This document shows, in pieces, positions 17,819 to 27,267 of a stretch of 40,929 nt of DNA (position 1 is its first letter; each line of letters opens with the position of its first letter). The position numbers and the translations under genes were made by a program. Source of the stretch: Candidatus Omnitrophota bacterium (GTDB lineage: Bacteria; Omnitrophota; Gorgyraeia; JAHIPI01); assembly GCA_018894435.1 (NCBI GenBank), contig JAHIPI010000078.1:1-40929 (forward strand). Reading direction: 5' to 3'. The notes beneath the pieces were generated by a model that was given only the letters and a program-made list of their open reading frames with translations, ran no database searches and had not been told where the DNA came from.

Positions 17819-18895
17819 TTACTTGCTCAGCGCATCTACTGCCATCGCCGCGGTACCCTTGCCCCTGAAAGCTAGTATGTATTCCCTTGCCCTAAGGTAC
17901 GCTTCGTCTTCGGTCGCCTTCTTATACTTATCCGGTATATTATCTATTTTTTCTTTAAAGGGCTTTGTCGCCATCTTTATATCTTTGTTGTTTTCCTCGC
18001 ACCATTTTTCCATTTCGAGAAAGAGGTCTTTGGGTAGATTGTGATGTGCGACGTTCTGCCATTCGGTCCCTACGTTTCCTTTTCTTATGCCATAATCGGC
18101 AAACTGGCCCACTGTCTCTAAGGGCGTGCCCGTGATACCGTGCTGCGCTATGCAAACGCCGTATTTTTTCATGGCATCAAATATCTCTCCCGTACGTTTA
18201 AGGTCTATGTGAACCTCTTCTCCGGGGGCATAATTTCCGTGTTTTGAACCGTTGTTTATCGCAAGAAGATCCGGAATAACGCCGTTATCTTTTAAACCGC
18301 CGATAAACTCAAGCGATTCTTCTACGGTAGAAAGGGCTCCTCCTTCTTTGACGAGTTTTATCTCCCCTATTTCAGCTTCGAGGCCGAGGCCCGCTCCCTG
18401 TATGAGCTTTCCCAGTTTTGCCGTTATATTGATATTGTCCGAGATTTCGTTATGGGAAGCGTCTATGGCAACCGATGTGTAACCGGCTTCTATAGCCGCT
18501 TTTATTATCTCCTCCGCTATTTGAAACTCCTCCATCGAAGTATCCCTTACCGCGGTGTGATCCGCATGGATAAAAAAAGGCTTTTTGTGACCGAGTTGAT
18601 TTGCATAGTCCACTATCGTATCGAAAAATGTATAAGGAGTAAAACCCGTATAGCCGCCTTTAAGATTGCCTTCCGAGCGCGCCAGCTCAAAGCCGACTAT
18701 AGCGTCGAGCTCGTCCGCGGCGCGCATGATGCCGGGGACGGCGTGCTTTATCCTTATGTTGCAGGCCATAAGTATCACCTTCTTATCCCTAAGTACATCA
18801 AATATGCTATGGCTGCTTAAAAGTAAGAGTTTATTATCGCCCAATTTTTTTGCCGTGTTTTTCGGCCTTGCTTCCAGTACTTTTTTAATATCCAC
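17819..18895 (-). CDS. fba: Class II fructose-bisphosphate aldolase family protein
   Basis: A 358-residue class II (zinc) aldolase-family enzyme. Candidate metal and active-site segments are FFIHADHT near 109, AIDASHNE near 144, EAEIGEI near 174, NNGSKHGNY near 217 and QHGITGTP near 251. Expected role: cleavage of fructose-1,6-bisphosphate, consistent with pfkA just upstream. Some motifs (IHADH, NNGSKHG) deviate from the common HLDHG and NVHG forms, so another sugar-bisphosphate substrate, such as tagatose-1,6-bisphosphate, is possible. The start is GTG with GGAGGGCGG upstream. Confidence 0.8.
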   Translation of the reverse strand: MDIKKVLEARPKNTAKKLGDNKLLLLSSHSIFDVLRDKKVILMACNIRIKHAVPGIMRAADELDAIVGFELARSEGNLKGGYTGFTPYTFFDTIVDYANQLGHKKPFFIHADHTAVRDTSMEEFQIAEEIIKAAIEAGYTSVAIDASHNEISDNINITAKLGKLIQGAGLGLEAEIGEIKLVKEGGALSTVEESLEFIGGLKDNGVIPDLLAINNGSKHGNYAPGEEVHIDLKRTGEIFDAMKKYGVCIAQHGITGTPLETVGQFADYGIRKGNVGTEWQNVAHHNLPKDLFLEMEKWCEENNKDIKMATKPFKEKIDNIPDKYKKATEDEAYLRAREYILAFRGKGTAAMAVDALSK

Positions 18896-18915
18896 TTTAC
18901 CGCCCTCCGCATTTT

Positions 18916-18972
18916 AGGGTCAGACCCTGATTATGTTAACTAGCGTAGTTTACATAACGAGGGTCTGACCCC
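18916..18972. repeat. Large hairpin repeat with GGGTCAGACCC ends
   Basis: Two 27-base arms (18916-18942 and 18946-18972) pair with only four mismatches around a three-base loop. Each arm carries GGGTCAGACCC or its complement, itself a near palindrome, plus a TTATGT/ACATAA block. It fills most of the pfkA-fba gap. It looks like an intact pair of REP-type palindromes (a REPIN or MITE). It has no T tract typical of a terminator, although it could still attenuate transcription. Confidence 0.8.
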
Positions 18973-18979
18973 ATAATTA

Positions 18980-19954
18980 TTACATCGACAATGCACGCGT
19001 CAATCTATAGAGCTCCCTATCAAGTCCAAGTTTTCGCGGAGACCTCTTGCAGGCCTCCTCCAGATTTGTAAGGACTATTTCGTCGTTAACAGCCCCTGCC
19101 ATTTTATCACTTTCGCCTTTTTGAATCGCTTTTACCGCCGCCTCTCCCAGCCGCAAACCTAGAATCCTGTCCGCTGCCGTAGGAGAGCCGCCCCTTTGCA
19201 CATGCCCAAGCGTGATATGCCTTACCTCAAGCCCTGTATTTTCATTAATAAGATCCGCTACATCTTTTGCGGATCCAACGCCTTCAGAGACTACCAATAT
19301 CCAGCTTATCTTACCTTTTTTGTGGCCTTCGCGTATATCGTCGCACATGTCTTCTATATTATATTCACTATGAGGGACTAATACGTCTTCCGCCCCTCCC
19401 GCAAGCCCTACTCTTATTGCGATAAACGCGTCGTCCCTTCCCATGACTTCCACGACAAAGATGCGCTCCATACTGTCAACGGTATCTCTGATCTTATCTA
19501 TAGAGTTCAATGCCGTATTTACTGCGGTGTCGGCGCCTATCGTATAATCGGTCCCGGAGAGATCGTTATCTATTGTCCCGGGCACGCCTATAACCGGAAT
19601 ACCGCACTCTTTATAAAGCTTATGAGCGCCTTGAAACGAACCGTTGCCGCCTATTACTATCAAGCCCTCGATGCCGCGTTTTTTAAGCTGATCTGCCGCT
19701 TTCCTGCGGCCCTCGGGAGTCATAAACTCTTCACTTCTGGATGTCTTCAACATGGTTCCGCCCAGAGTTATGATATTACTGACGCTGCGGTGATTCATTT
19801 CCACAAAATCTCCACTTATGAGGCCTTCGTAACCTCTCATTACTCCGTAAACGCCCATCTTATTGTTCACGGCCGTTCTCACTACAGCGCGTATTGCAGC
19901 ATTCATTCCCGGCGCATCTCCCCCGCTTGTCAGCACCGCAATCTTTTTTATCAA
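18980..19954 (-). CDS. pfkA: 6-phosphofructokinase, ATP-type
   Basis: A 324-residue phosphofructokinase with [14 protein letters not shown] at the N-terminus, [41 protein letters not shown] and [15 protein letters not shown]. Gly in GGNGS and PGTIDND rather than PKTIDND point to ATP rather than pyrophosphate as phosphoryl donor. The start is proposed as TTG: GGGAG lies eight bases before it, it overlaps the ahcY stop as TTGA, and it gives the usual [12 protein letters not shown] beginning. The ATG five codons upstream abuts the ribosome site directly and is less likely. Confidence 0.92.
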   Translation of the reverse strand: MIKKIAVLTSGGDAPGMNAAIRAVVRTAVNNKMGVYGVMRGYEGLISGDFVEMNHRSVSNIITLGGTMLKTSRSEEFMTPEGRRKAADQLKKRGIEGLIVIGGNGSFQGAHKLYKECGIPVIGVPGTIDNDLSGTDYTIGADTAVNTALNSIDKIRDTVDSMERIFVVEVMGRDDAFIAIRVGLAGGAEDVLVPHSEYNIEDMCDDIREGHKKGKISWILVVSEGVGSAKDVADLINENTGLEVRHITLGHVQRGGSPTAADRILGLRLGEAAVKAIQKGESDKMAGAVNDEIVLTNLEEACKRSPRKLGLDRELYRLTRALSM

Positions 19955-21207
19955 GTCCCCATCTCCCAACTTTCAAGATACTTTTTCTGCTCCGGCGTCA
20001 GAATGTCGATCCTTACATTCATGCTTTTAAGCTTAAGCCGGGCAACTTCTTTATCTATATCTTCCGGGACTACGTAGACCTTTTTCCCCAGTTTTTCGTA
20101 ATTCTTCCTTACATATTCTGCGCAAAGAGACTGATCGGCAAAACTCATGTCCATTACGCTCGCCGGGTGGCCTTCCGCCGCGGCCAGGTTTATAAGCCGG
20201 CCTTCGCCCAGAAGATTTATTCGCCTGCCGTCCCTAAGGGTATATTCATTCACAAATTCGCGTACCTGTCTTTTTTTCTTGGATAGTTTTTTTAGGGCCG
20301 GGATATCCAGCTCCACATTAAAATGGCCCGAATTACATACAATAGCGCCATCTTTCATCACTTTGAAATGTTCCCCTCTTATCACATTTATATCTCCGGT
20401 CAGGGTGATGAATATATCGCCTATTTTGGCGACTTCTTTCATCGGCAGGACTTCATAGCCGTCCATCACCGCTTCGAGGGCCTTCAAAGGATCCACTTCG
20501 CATATATAAACTACCGCTCCCATGCCCCGGGCGCGCATTGCCACGCCCCTTCCGCACCATCCGTAACCGCACACTACGATTTTTGAACCCGCAAATAATA
20601 CATTCGTGGCTCTTATGATGCCGTCCACTGTGGATTGGCCTGTGCCGTATCTATTATCAAAAAGATGTTTTGTATCCGCATCGTTTACGGCTATCATGGG
20701 AAAAAGAAGCTTACCGCCGCGTTCCATGCTTCTTAATCTTATCACGCCGGTAGTCGTCTCTTCGCTGCCGCCCATCACCTTTCGGGCCAGATCTCTTCTT
20801 TTCATATGTATGCACGATACGAGGTCAGCCCCGTCATCCATTGTTATCTGGGGTTCTTTATCCAGAACGCTATTTATATGCTTGTAATACGTCTTTTCGC
20901 CCTCGCCTTTTATGGCAAAAGTAGAGATTCCGAAATCTTTGACAAGCGACGCCGCCACATCATCCTGAGTGCTCAAGGGGTTTGACGCGCAGAGTAAAAC
21001 ATCCGCCCCGCCGCCTTTAAGCGCAAGCATCAGATTGGCGGTTTCGGTGGTAACGTGGAGGCAGCAGGCTACCTTTGTCCCTTTAAGAGGCTTTTCCTTT
21101 TGGAAGCGTTTCGTTATTAATTTCAGAACGGGCATATATTCTGCCGCCCATTCTATGCGAAGCTTTCCTTTTTTTGCCAAATTTAAATTTTTAACGTCGT
21201 ATTTCAT
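19951..21207 (-). CDS. ahcY: S-adenosylhomocysteine hydrolase
   Basis: A 418-residue AdoHcy hydrolase. Recognisable parts are [20 protein letters not shown] near the N-terminus, [19 protein letters not shown], the NAD-binding [24 protein letters not shown], and [15 protein letters not shown] near the C-terminus. It converts S-adenosylhomocysteine to adenosine and homocysteine, clearing the product of methylation. Next to metK it completes part of the methyl cycle. The ATG at 21207 is chosen because AAAGG is well spaced; an in-frame GTG two codons earlier is too close to that site. Confidence 0.95.
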   Translation of the reverse strand: MKYDVKNLNLAKKGKLRIEWAAEYMPVLKLITKRFQKEKPLKGTKVACCLHVTTETANLMLALKGGGADVLLCASNPLSTQDDVAASLVKDFGISTFAIKGEGEKTYYKHINSVLDKEPQITMDDGADLVSCIHMKRRDLARKVMGGSEETTTGVIRLRSMERGGKLLFPMIAVNDADTKHLFDNRYGTGQSTVDGIIRATNVLFAGSKIVVCGYGWCGRGVAMRARGMGAVVYICEVDPLKALEAVMDGYEVLPMKEVAKIGDIFITLTGDINVIRGEHFKVMKDGAIVCNSGHFNVELDIPALKKLSKKKRQVREFVNEYTLRDGRRINLLGEGRLINLAAAEGHPASVMDMSFADQSLCAEYVRKNYEKLGKKVYVVPEDIDKEVARLKLKSMNVRIDILTPEQKKYLESWEMGT

Positions 21208-21218
21208 GCGCACCTTTC

Positions 21219-22397
21219 CTATTTTATGTGTTTCGCCAGGCTTCTCGCAATGTCAGTGTTTTCCCAGGTAAAACCTTCCTCTTCTCTTCCAAAGTGGCCG
21301 TAGCTTGCCGTTCGTCTATACCTGTTATTTGCCGACTCATGCAGCTTTAATTCTGCAATTATGCCGTGCGGGGTCAATTCAAAATTGTCTTTTATTATCT
21401 TTATGAGCTTATCTTCCGAAACCCTCGCCGTCCCGAAAGTATCTACCATTATGGAAACCGGGTCTGCCACGCCTATAGCGTAGGCAAGTTGTATCAGGAA
21501 GTGGTCCGCAAGGCCCGCTTTTACGACATTTTTCGCTATATAACGGCACATATAAGCGGCTGAGCGGTCTACTTTGGTCGGATCCTTTCCGGAAAAGGCA
21601 CCCCCGCCGTGGGAGATCATGCCGCCGTAAGTATCGACTATTATCTTTCTTCCGGTCATACCGGTATCGGATTGGGGGCCGCCTATCACAAATTTACCCG
21701 TCGCGTTCACAAAGAACTTTGTATTTTTATCCATATAATCTTTTAGAATCGGTTTCGCCACTTTGTCTATTACTTCTTGCCTTGCATCGCTCGACATCAT
21801 GTCTTTTTTCTTATCCAGGACATCCTCGGTGTGCTGGCAGGCAAGGATAACATCCGTAACGCGCTGGGGTTTTCCGTGGGCGTATTCCACCGTGACCTGA
21901 GATTTGCCATCGGGCCCAAGATATTTCAAAATGCCTTTCTTCCTTACTTCTGCCAGGCGCTTTGTCAGTTTATGCGCAAGCATAATAGGAAGCGGCATCA
22001 ACTCTTTCGTCTCGCGGCATGCGTAACCCATCATCATGCCTTGATCGCCCGCCCCGCCCTTGTCCACTCCTTTTGCTATATCAGGCGACTGGGTATGTAT
22101 GGCGTTCAGTATCGCGCAGGTGTGATAATCAAAGCCATATTTTGGGTGCGTATAACCTATGTCTTTTAAAAGATTTCTGCACAGGTTATGCATATCTACG
22201 TAAGCGCTTGTGGTTATTTCACCACCTACGATTATAAGGCCCATAGTTACGTAGGTCTCGCAGGCAACCCTCCCCACCTCGTCCTGGCTTAGCACACTAT
22301 CTAAAACAGCATCCGAAATCTGATCGCAAACTTTATCAGGGTGCCCCTCCGTCACACTTTCCGATGTGAACAAAAACTTGCTCTTTGACTGTATCAT
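21219..22397 (-). CDS. metK: S-adenosylmethionine synthase
   Basis: A 392-residue MetK. It contains [20 protein letters not shown] at the start, [13 protein letters not shown] in the middle, [18 protein letters not shown] and [19 protein letters not shown]. These are the ATP- and methionine-binding motifs, all intact. It makes SAM from methionine and ATP. The ATG overlaps the preceding stop (TAATG), with AGGGAGG upstream. No SAM riboswitch can sit here, since the gene is internal to the operon with no leader space. Confidence 0.97.
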   Translation of the reverse strand: MIQSKSKFLFTSESVTEGHPDKVCDQISDAVLDSVLSQDEVGRVACETYVTMGLIIVGGEITTSAYVDMHNLCRNLLKDIGYTHPKYGFDYHTCAILNAIHTQSPDIAKGVDKGGAGDQGMMMGYACRETKELMPLPIMLAHKLTKRLAEVRKKGILKYLGPDGKSQVTVEYAHGKPQRVTDVILACQHTEDVLDKKKDMMSSDARQEVIDKVAKPILKDYMDKNTKFFVNATGKFVIGGPQSDTGMTGRKIIVDTYGGMISHGGGAFSGKDPTKVDRSAAYMCRYIAKNVVKAGLADHFLIQLAYAIGVADPVSIMVDTFGTARVSEDKLIKIIKDNFELTPHGIIAELKLHESANNRYRRTASYGHFGREEEGFTWENTDIARSLAKHIK

Positions 22398-23143
22398 TAT
22401 ATCTGCCTCCCTTTATAACTGTCCTTTATGCTCTCATAGGTATGCTTATCTCCTATGTCATACCATTCCTCGTTAAAAGTAAATCCATACACATTCTCTT
22501 TTTTGACCAGCCAGCTTATGTAATTACCGGGCGCATCGCTATGTTTTGACTGCTCCAGGTATTTAGATACCATGGATAATTTATTTTTGGGAAAATAATA
22601 GACGCATATTGCTACGAGCGTAGATTCGGGCTTTGCGGGTTTTTCTGTAAAGTGCAATATTTTATTATCATTGTCTATCGTAACTATCCCGAATTTCTTC
22701 GCTTCCTCAAGTGAGTTTATGTCGTGAAGAGCAACACTGCAGTTTGGCGAATATTTTCTGGAAAAATTTACGAAATCCAAAAGATTAAAAGCAAAAAGAT
22801 TATCTCCTGCCACTATCACAAGGTCATCATCTATTTTTGTTTCTTTAATGACAAGTTCTATATCGCCTATCGCCCCCAGCCTCTCTTCGTTGGTAAGGGT
22901 TTTGTCGTTTACAATGGTTATCTTCTTTTTACAGCCGTAATCGGACGCCCATGTCTTAAAATTCTTATAGAACCTGTGGTTCGTCACCACATAAATCTCG
23001 TCAAGTTCCGCCATCTTCTCTAATTGTTCCACCGTATAATTTATTATCGGCTTATCTTTTATGGGTAAGAGCGGCTTCGGCATGCCGATAGTCAAAGGAT
23101 AGAGTCTTGTCGCATAACCCGCAGCTAGTATAAGCGCTTTCAT
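22397..23143 (-). CDS. Sugar-1-phosphate nucleotidyltransferase (RmlA-like)
   Basis: A 248-residue NTP-transferase. It starts [17 protein letters not shown] with the nucleotide-binding motif, and has [14 protein letters not shown], a VAGDNLFAF metal motif near residue 114, and FTEKPAKP near 176. It is close to glucose-1-phosphate thymidylyl- or uridylyltransferases and would make a nucleotide sugar for envelope polysaccharide. The substrate cannot be told from sequence. AAAGGA precedes the ATG, and it overlaps metK by one base. It has no left-handed beta-helix acetyltransferase domain. Confidence 0.85.
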   Translation of the reverse strand: MKALILAAGYATRLYPLTIGMPKPLLPIKDKPIINYTVEQLEKMAELDEIYVVTNHRFYKNFKTWASDYGCKKKITIVNDKTLTNEERLGAIGDIELVIKETKIDDDLVIVAGDNLFAFNLLDFVNFSRKYSPNCSVALHDINSLEEAKKFGIVTIDNDNKILHFTEKPAKPESTLVAICVYYFPKNKLSMVSKYLEQSKHSDAPGNYISWLVKKENVYGFTFNEEWYDIGDKHTYESIKDSYKGRQI

Positions 23144-23155
23144 AATATTCCTTTT

Positions 23156-24919
23156 TTAATATTTGTCGTTATAGATTACCAGGTCCGGCAAGAGCTCCTT
23201 AAGTCTCTGTCTCGCGAAGTCTTCCACTTCCCTGCCGGTATTAAGCGTAAGCGCCTTTATCGCTATCTTTTTGGCGTCTGAAAATTTTACGCTCCTTATG
23301 ATCTTTTTTATCTCAGGTAGAAGTATGGGCGAAGTACTAAATTCGTCTAGCCCGAGGCCCACCAATATTATTGTCAGTGCCGGATCGCCGGCCATCTCCC
23401 CGCACATGCCGACCCATATGTTCTCTTTGTGGCCGTTATTTATAACATTTTTAATAAGGCGGAGTACTGCCGGATGCGCCGGCTCGTAGAGATACGCTAT
23501 CTTTTCATTTACCCTGTCTACGGCGAGGGCATATTGTATAAGGTCGTTCGTCCCTATGGAGAAAAATTTCACTTCTTTGGCCAAAATATCGCTTGTAAGC
23601 GCGGCGGAAGGTATCTCTATCATGGCGCCTACCTCGATATTTTTATTGAAGGGTGTCTTTTCTTTACGCAATTCATTCTTGGATTCATCAAGAAGAGCAT
23701 TGGCACCTCTCAATTCCTCAATACCCGATATCATAGGATACATTATCTTAAGATTGCCGCTTACCGATGCTCTAAGTATGGCCCGCAGCTGAACCTTGAA
23801 TATATCGGGCCTCGCAAGGCAAAATCTTATCGCCCTCCAACCCATAAAAGGATTCATCTCTCGGGGTATTTCAAGCTGCGACAGAAATTTGTCTCCGCCT
23901 AAATCCATGGTCCTTATTATAACGGGCTTGGGTGAAAGCTTTTTCGCTACTTCTCTGTACGCCTTATACTGTTCGTCTTCGGATGGAAGGTCGGGCCTGT
24001 TCATGTAGAAATATTCGCTTCTGTAAAGCCCTATTCCGTTGGCACCGTGTTTTATTACTGATTGCATCTCCTCCGGCAGTTCTATATTGGCCGAAAGCTC
24101 TATCCTGCGGCCGTCAAGCGTCTCGCATGGCAGGTTTTTTAAAGATGACAGTTCTTTTTCCAGCTGTCCATACTTCTTCTTTTCGGCATTATATCTATCC
24201 AGCGTCTTTTTCTGCGGATTCACTATTATAAGACCGCGGTGGCCGTCCACAATAACGACATCGCCGTTCTGCACTATTTTGGTTATCTTTTCAAGGCCTA
24301 CTACGGCGGGTATTTCCAGGGACTTTGCCATGATGGCTGTGTGTGAAGTACGGCCGCCGATATCTGTTACAAAACCTATGACGTTCTTTTTATGCATAAC
24401 GGCGGTATCTGAAGGCGAAAGATCATACGCCACTATCACAACCTCTTCTTTTAGGTCCGCCAACGATATCTGTTTGGCGCCCAGAAGGTTCCTCAATATC
24501 CTTTTACCGACATCACTGATATCGCTTATGCGCTCTTTAAGATATTCGTCGTCCATCTTGGAAAAAGTATTTATATATTTTCTGAGGACATCGAGAAAGA
24601 CATATTCTACACCGACCTTCTCCTTTTTCATCTTTGCTATTACTTCTTCTATAAGCATAGTATCTTCCAGGACCAAAAGATGCGCGCTGAATATTTCTCC
24701 GTGTTCGGCGCCCATGTCTTTAGATATCTTTTCTTTTATCTTGAGTATTTCGCCTCTGGTCTTTACAAGCGCGTCCTGAAGCCTGTTTATCTCATCCGGA
24801 AGATCGTCGTCTTTTATCCTCCTGCGTGAAACAGTAATATCCTCGCTGTCTACAAGATAGGCCTTGCCTACGATTATTCCAGGTGCTGCCGGTATGCCTT
24901 TTAGAATGGTCTCAGACAT
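23156..24919 (-). CDS. ptsI: PTS enzyme I
   Basis: A 587-residue enzyme I. The N-terminal domain carries the phosphorylated histidine in GGRTSHTAIMAKS (His193). The PEP-binding C-terminal domain includes the segments GANGIGLYRSEYFY, IIRTMDLGGDK, FFSIGTNDLIQYALAVDR and WVGMCGEMAGD. It passes phosphate from PEP to HPr. It overlaps the HPr gene by eight bases. No sugar-specific EIIBC is present in the window, so the chain may be regulatory, ending in PtsN. Confidence 0.96.
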   Translation of the reverse strand: MSETILKGIPAAPGIIVGKAYLVDSEDITVSRRRIKDDDLPDEINRLQDALVKTRGEILKIKEKISKDMGAEHGEIFSAHLLVLEDTMLIEEVIAKMKKEKVGVEYVFLDVLRKYINTFSKMDDEYLKERISDISDVGKRILRNLLGAKQISLADLKEEVVIVAYDLSPSDTAVMHKKNVIGFVTDIGGRTSHTAIMAKSLEIPAVVGLEKITKIVQNGDVVIVDGHRGLIIVNPQKKTLDRYNAEKKKYGQLEKELSSLKNLPCETLDGRRIELSANIELPEEMQSVIKHGANGIGLYRSEYFYMNRPDLPSEDEQYKAYREVAKKLSPKPVIIRTMDLGGDKFLSQLEIPREMNPFMGWRAIRFCLARPDIFKVQLRAILRASVSGNLKIMYPMISGIEELRGANALLDESKNELRKEKTPFNKNIEVGAMIEIPSAALTSDILAKEVKFFSIGTNDLIQYALAVDRVNEKIAYLYEPAHPAVLRLIKNVINNGHKENIWVGMCGEMAGDPALTIILVGLGLDEFSTSPILLPEIKKIIRSVKFSDAKKIAIKALTLNTGREVEDFARQRLKELLPDLVIYNDKY

Positions 24920-25271
24920 CTTTATCGCCTGTTTCCTCTGCTGATATCAGTTTGCCTTTTGATGAAACGTCCTTTTTTGTCTTTGGCATAATATCCCTGA
25001 AGAGAGTATCGTCGAGTTCGCCCGATAAAAACCTCTCCAGCTCATTGACAGCGGCCTCTGCGTCCAACCCTTCCGCTTTTATTAGTATTTTGCTTCCTCT
25101 GCCGGCCGCGAGCATAAGAATACCCATTATAGATTTACCGTTAACCTGCTGATTGCCGCGTTTGACTGATATTTCACAATCAAATTTATTAGCCATCTGC
25201 ACAAATATTGCGGCGGGCCTTGCGTGTAAGCCCATTTTATTTTTTATTACTATCTTTCTTTCTACAACCAT
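24912..25271 (-). CDS. ptsH: HPr phosphocarrier with C-terminal extension
   Basis: A 119-residue HPr. The active histidine is in GLHARPAA (His16), and a regulatory serine is in NGKSIMGIL (Ser47, the Ser46 equivalent). Typical HPr is about 85-90 residues. Here about 30 hydrophilic, Lys/Asp-rich residues follow (from about FRDIMPKTKK onward). The intact serine motif suggests control by an HPr kinase, which is not in this window. It overlaps yvcK by ten bases and has GGGAG upstream. Confidence 0.92.
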   Translation of the reverse strand: MVVERKIVIKNKMGLHARPAAIFVQMANKFDCEISVKRGNQQVNGKSIMGILMLAAGRGSKILIKAEGLDAEAAVNELERFLSGELDDTLFRDIMPKTKKDVSSKGKLISAEETGDKDV

Positions 25272-26512
25272 TTTTCTCCCGCACCCCTTCGCGTCCCCTC
25301 CCCCACAAGATTCATTATGAGGCGGGAAAGCTTGTCTGCATTGTGCCGCACATAATCTGTAGCGCTTATTATGTTGGCCCCTACGACTTGATAGCCCATC
25401 TTCTGTATCGTTTCTCTATCGGGCTCTACTATGCCGGCCCCTTCTTCCTTATATTTTTTTAGAAGGGCCTCGGGTACATTGCCCGTATTTATAATACAAG
25501 TGTTCACTATCCCCGGCGTAGAATGATTTATAAGGGCCTTCAGGTGATCGCTGGCTTTATAACCATCAGTCTCGCCCGGCTGCGTCATGACGTTGCATAT
25601 ATATACTTTCAGGACTTTACTCCTTGATACTTCCTGATATATGCCGCTTATAAGCAGATTTGGGATGATGCTGGTATACAAACTCCCCGGGCCCAATATT
25701 ATAACGTCTGCTTCTTTCACCGCAATAAGGGCTTCTTCCGTCGCCTCGCAGTTATCGGGCTCTAAAAATACCCGCTTTATAGGATTTTTCGTTTCGGATA
25801 TCTTGCTTTCTCCGGCCGTCAATTCGCCGTTTTTGTGTTCTGCCACAAGTTTTATTTTGGATAAAGTTGAAGGTATTACCTTGCCCCTTATGGCCAAGAC
25901 CTTGCTTGACTGCTTTATCGCCTCTTCGAAGTCGCCCGTCACCTTTGACATGGCTGTTATAAAAAGATTCCCGAAACTGTGGCCTTTAAGATAATCGCCT
26001 TCCTCAAAGCGAAATTGGAAGAGCTTCCTCATCAATGGTTCCGCGTCCGCAAGCGCGACTAGGCAGCTTCGTATATCACCGGGAGGCAGCATATTGAATT
26101 CCTGCCTCAATCTCCCGGAAGAACCGCCGTCATCGGCTACCGTAACTATGGCTGTAATATTACTTGAGTAACTCTTTAAGCCGTGCAGAAGGACCGAGAG
26201 CCCCGTCCCTCCGCCTATGGTCACTATGTTAGAGCCGCGCTCTAGATACCTTTTTTGATATACAATATCTACCAATTCCTCTTCGCGCTGGGGCAAAAAT
26301 ACCGTCACTACGGATTTTACGATATTTTTTATGGCTACTATAAGGCCTATTATCCCGAAAAGGATAACAACGCTTACAGCCGCCTTATTATTAGCGTCTC
26401 TATTTATAACCATTATGACCGTTCCCATAGATATTAAGACCACGCTCAATACCACAAGAGCGGCCCATCTTTTTACACCCATACCGGGTATAAGCCACTT
26501 TAGTATTTTCAT
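25262..26512 (-). CDS. yvcK: YvcK/CofD-like protein with N-terminal membrane anchor
   Basis: A 416-residue protein. Two transmembrane helices (about 15-35 and 42-62) precede a YvcK domain with IVTIGGGTGLSVLLHGLK, TVADDGGSSGRLR, LPPGDIRSCLVALAD and GPGSLYTSIIPNLL. In Gram-positives YvcK (GlmR) controls carbon flow to peptidoglycan precursors during gluconeogenic growth and binds UDP-GlcNAc. Its place between ptsN and HPr fits a carbon-status role. Soluble YvcK proteins lack the anchor; anchored forms exist in other bacteria. No strong ribosome site is seen. Confidence 0.9.
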   Translation of the reverse strand: MKILKWLIPGMGVKRWAALVVLSVVLISMGTVIMVINRDANNKAAVSVVILFGIIGLIVAIKNIVKSVVTVFLPQREEELVDIVYQKRYLERGSNIVTIGGGTGLSVLLHGLKSYSSNITAIVTVADDGGSSGRLRQEFNMLPPGDIRSCLVALADAEPLMRKLFQFRFEEGDYLKGHSFGNLFITAMSKVTGDFEEAIKQSSKVLAIRGKVIPSTLSKIKLVAEHKNGELTAGESKISETKNPIKRVFLEPDNCEATEEALIAVKEADVIILGPGSLYTSIIPNLLISGIYQEVSRSKVLKVYICNVMTQPGETDGYKASDHLKALINHSTPGIVNTCIINTGNVPEALLKKYKEEGAGIVEPDRETIQKMGYQVVGANIISATDYVRHNADKLSRLIMNLVGEGTRRGAGEKWL

Positions 26513-26521
26513 ATGCGGATA

Positions 26522-26989
26522 TTATTGTTTCTTAAGGTCTTCGTCGGTGATGACCTTGATGATATCTTTTTCTGTTTCTGCCTGTCGCAGCATGTCCCTC
26601 ACGTATTTATCCTTTAAAAGACGCGATATCCTGGCCAGCGCTTTAAGATGCGGACCGGCGGACTCTTCGGGGGCCAATAACAGGAAAAACATATAAGCAG
26701 GTTCTCCGTCCAAAGATTCAAAATCTATGCCTTTTTTGGATAAACCGAAGGTTGCTACAAGAGATTTAACGTTTGCTGTCTTGCCGTGCGGTATTCCTAT
26801 GCCCTGGCCTATGCCCGTAGATCCCAGCGCCTCTCTGGCCATCAGGATCTTTACTATCTCGTCTTTTCTGCCTGCTACGCCGTCGGCTTTGACCAGGAGA
26901 TCTACAAGCTCTTTTATCACGCCTTCCTTGTCAGTTGCTTTGAGGTTGGCGCTGATAGCCTTTTTGTTGAGAAAATCCATTATCTTCAT
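26522..26989 (-). CDS. ptsN: PTS EIIA, nitrogen/fructose type (PtsN)
   Basis: A 155-residue EIIA of the PtsN family. The phosphorylated histidine lies in GIGIPHGKT (His68); the fold hallmark LLAPEESAGPHLKALARISRLL follows near residue 105. It would accept phosphate from HPr and act on regulatory targets or kinases. It is the first gene of the ptsN-yvcK-ptsH-ptsI series. The leader between the tRNA-Gly gene and the ATG contains a 7-bp hairpin (AACACCT/AGGTGTT) near 27055-27088 and an AAGGAGT ribosome-site region. Confidence 0.92.
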   Translation of the reverse strand: MKIMDFLNKKAISANLKATDKEGVIKELVDLLVKADGVAGRKDEIVKILMAREALGSTGIGQGIGIPHGKTANVKSLVATFGLSKKGIDFESLDGEPAYMFFLLLAPEESAGPHLKALARISRLLKDKYVRDMLRQAETEKDIIKVITDEDLKKQ

Positions 26990-27130
26990 TTTGACCTATA
27001 CTCCTTCCTTTCATAAGCTACGTTCCAAGTTTGAAACTGCGCTAAATAGACTGAACACCTTTCCTCCCCATTACGTAGGTGTTTTTATAATTTTGGTTCT
27101 TCTTCGCCGTAAGCAAACTTAATACATGGT

Positions 27131-27192
27131 ACGGCTTCGAAGGAACCCATTCCTACGAAGCTCTAACGTGAAAACATTCGAGCGAAGTAGAA
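27131..27192. repeat. Palindromic repeat abutting the tRNA-Gly 3' end
   Basis: A short imperfect palindrome block (CTTCGAAGGAACCCATTCCTACGAAG, then a second half ending TTCGAGCGAAGTAGAA). It ends exactly at the plus-strand TGG that encodes the tRNA-Gly CCA. It is related in style (TACGAAGCTCTAACG) to the hairpins at 31264-31307 and 37685-37710. Confidence 0.5.
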
Positions 27193-27267
27193 TGGAGCGA
27201 GGGACGGGGGTCGAACCCGCGACATCTTGCTTGGCAAGCAAGCATTCTACCACTGAATTACCCTCGC
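27193..27267 (-). tRNA. tRNA-Gly (GCC)
   Basis: A 75-base tRNA including an encoded CCA. Acceptor GCGAGGG pairs with CCCTCGC, the anticodon stem is CTTGC/GCAAG with loop TTGCCAA, giving anticodon GCC, and the T arm contains TTCGACC. Discriminator U, as expected for bacterial tRNA-Gly. Its first ten bases overlap the end of the upstream open reading frame, whose TAA stop lies in the tRNA D arm. Confidence 0.95.

Noticed and set aside
21208-21218. Riboswitch for the methyl-cycle genes
   Set aside because: Only 11 bases separate metK and ahcY, and metK overlaps its upstream gene, so there is no leader for a SAM or SAH riboswitch.
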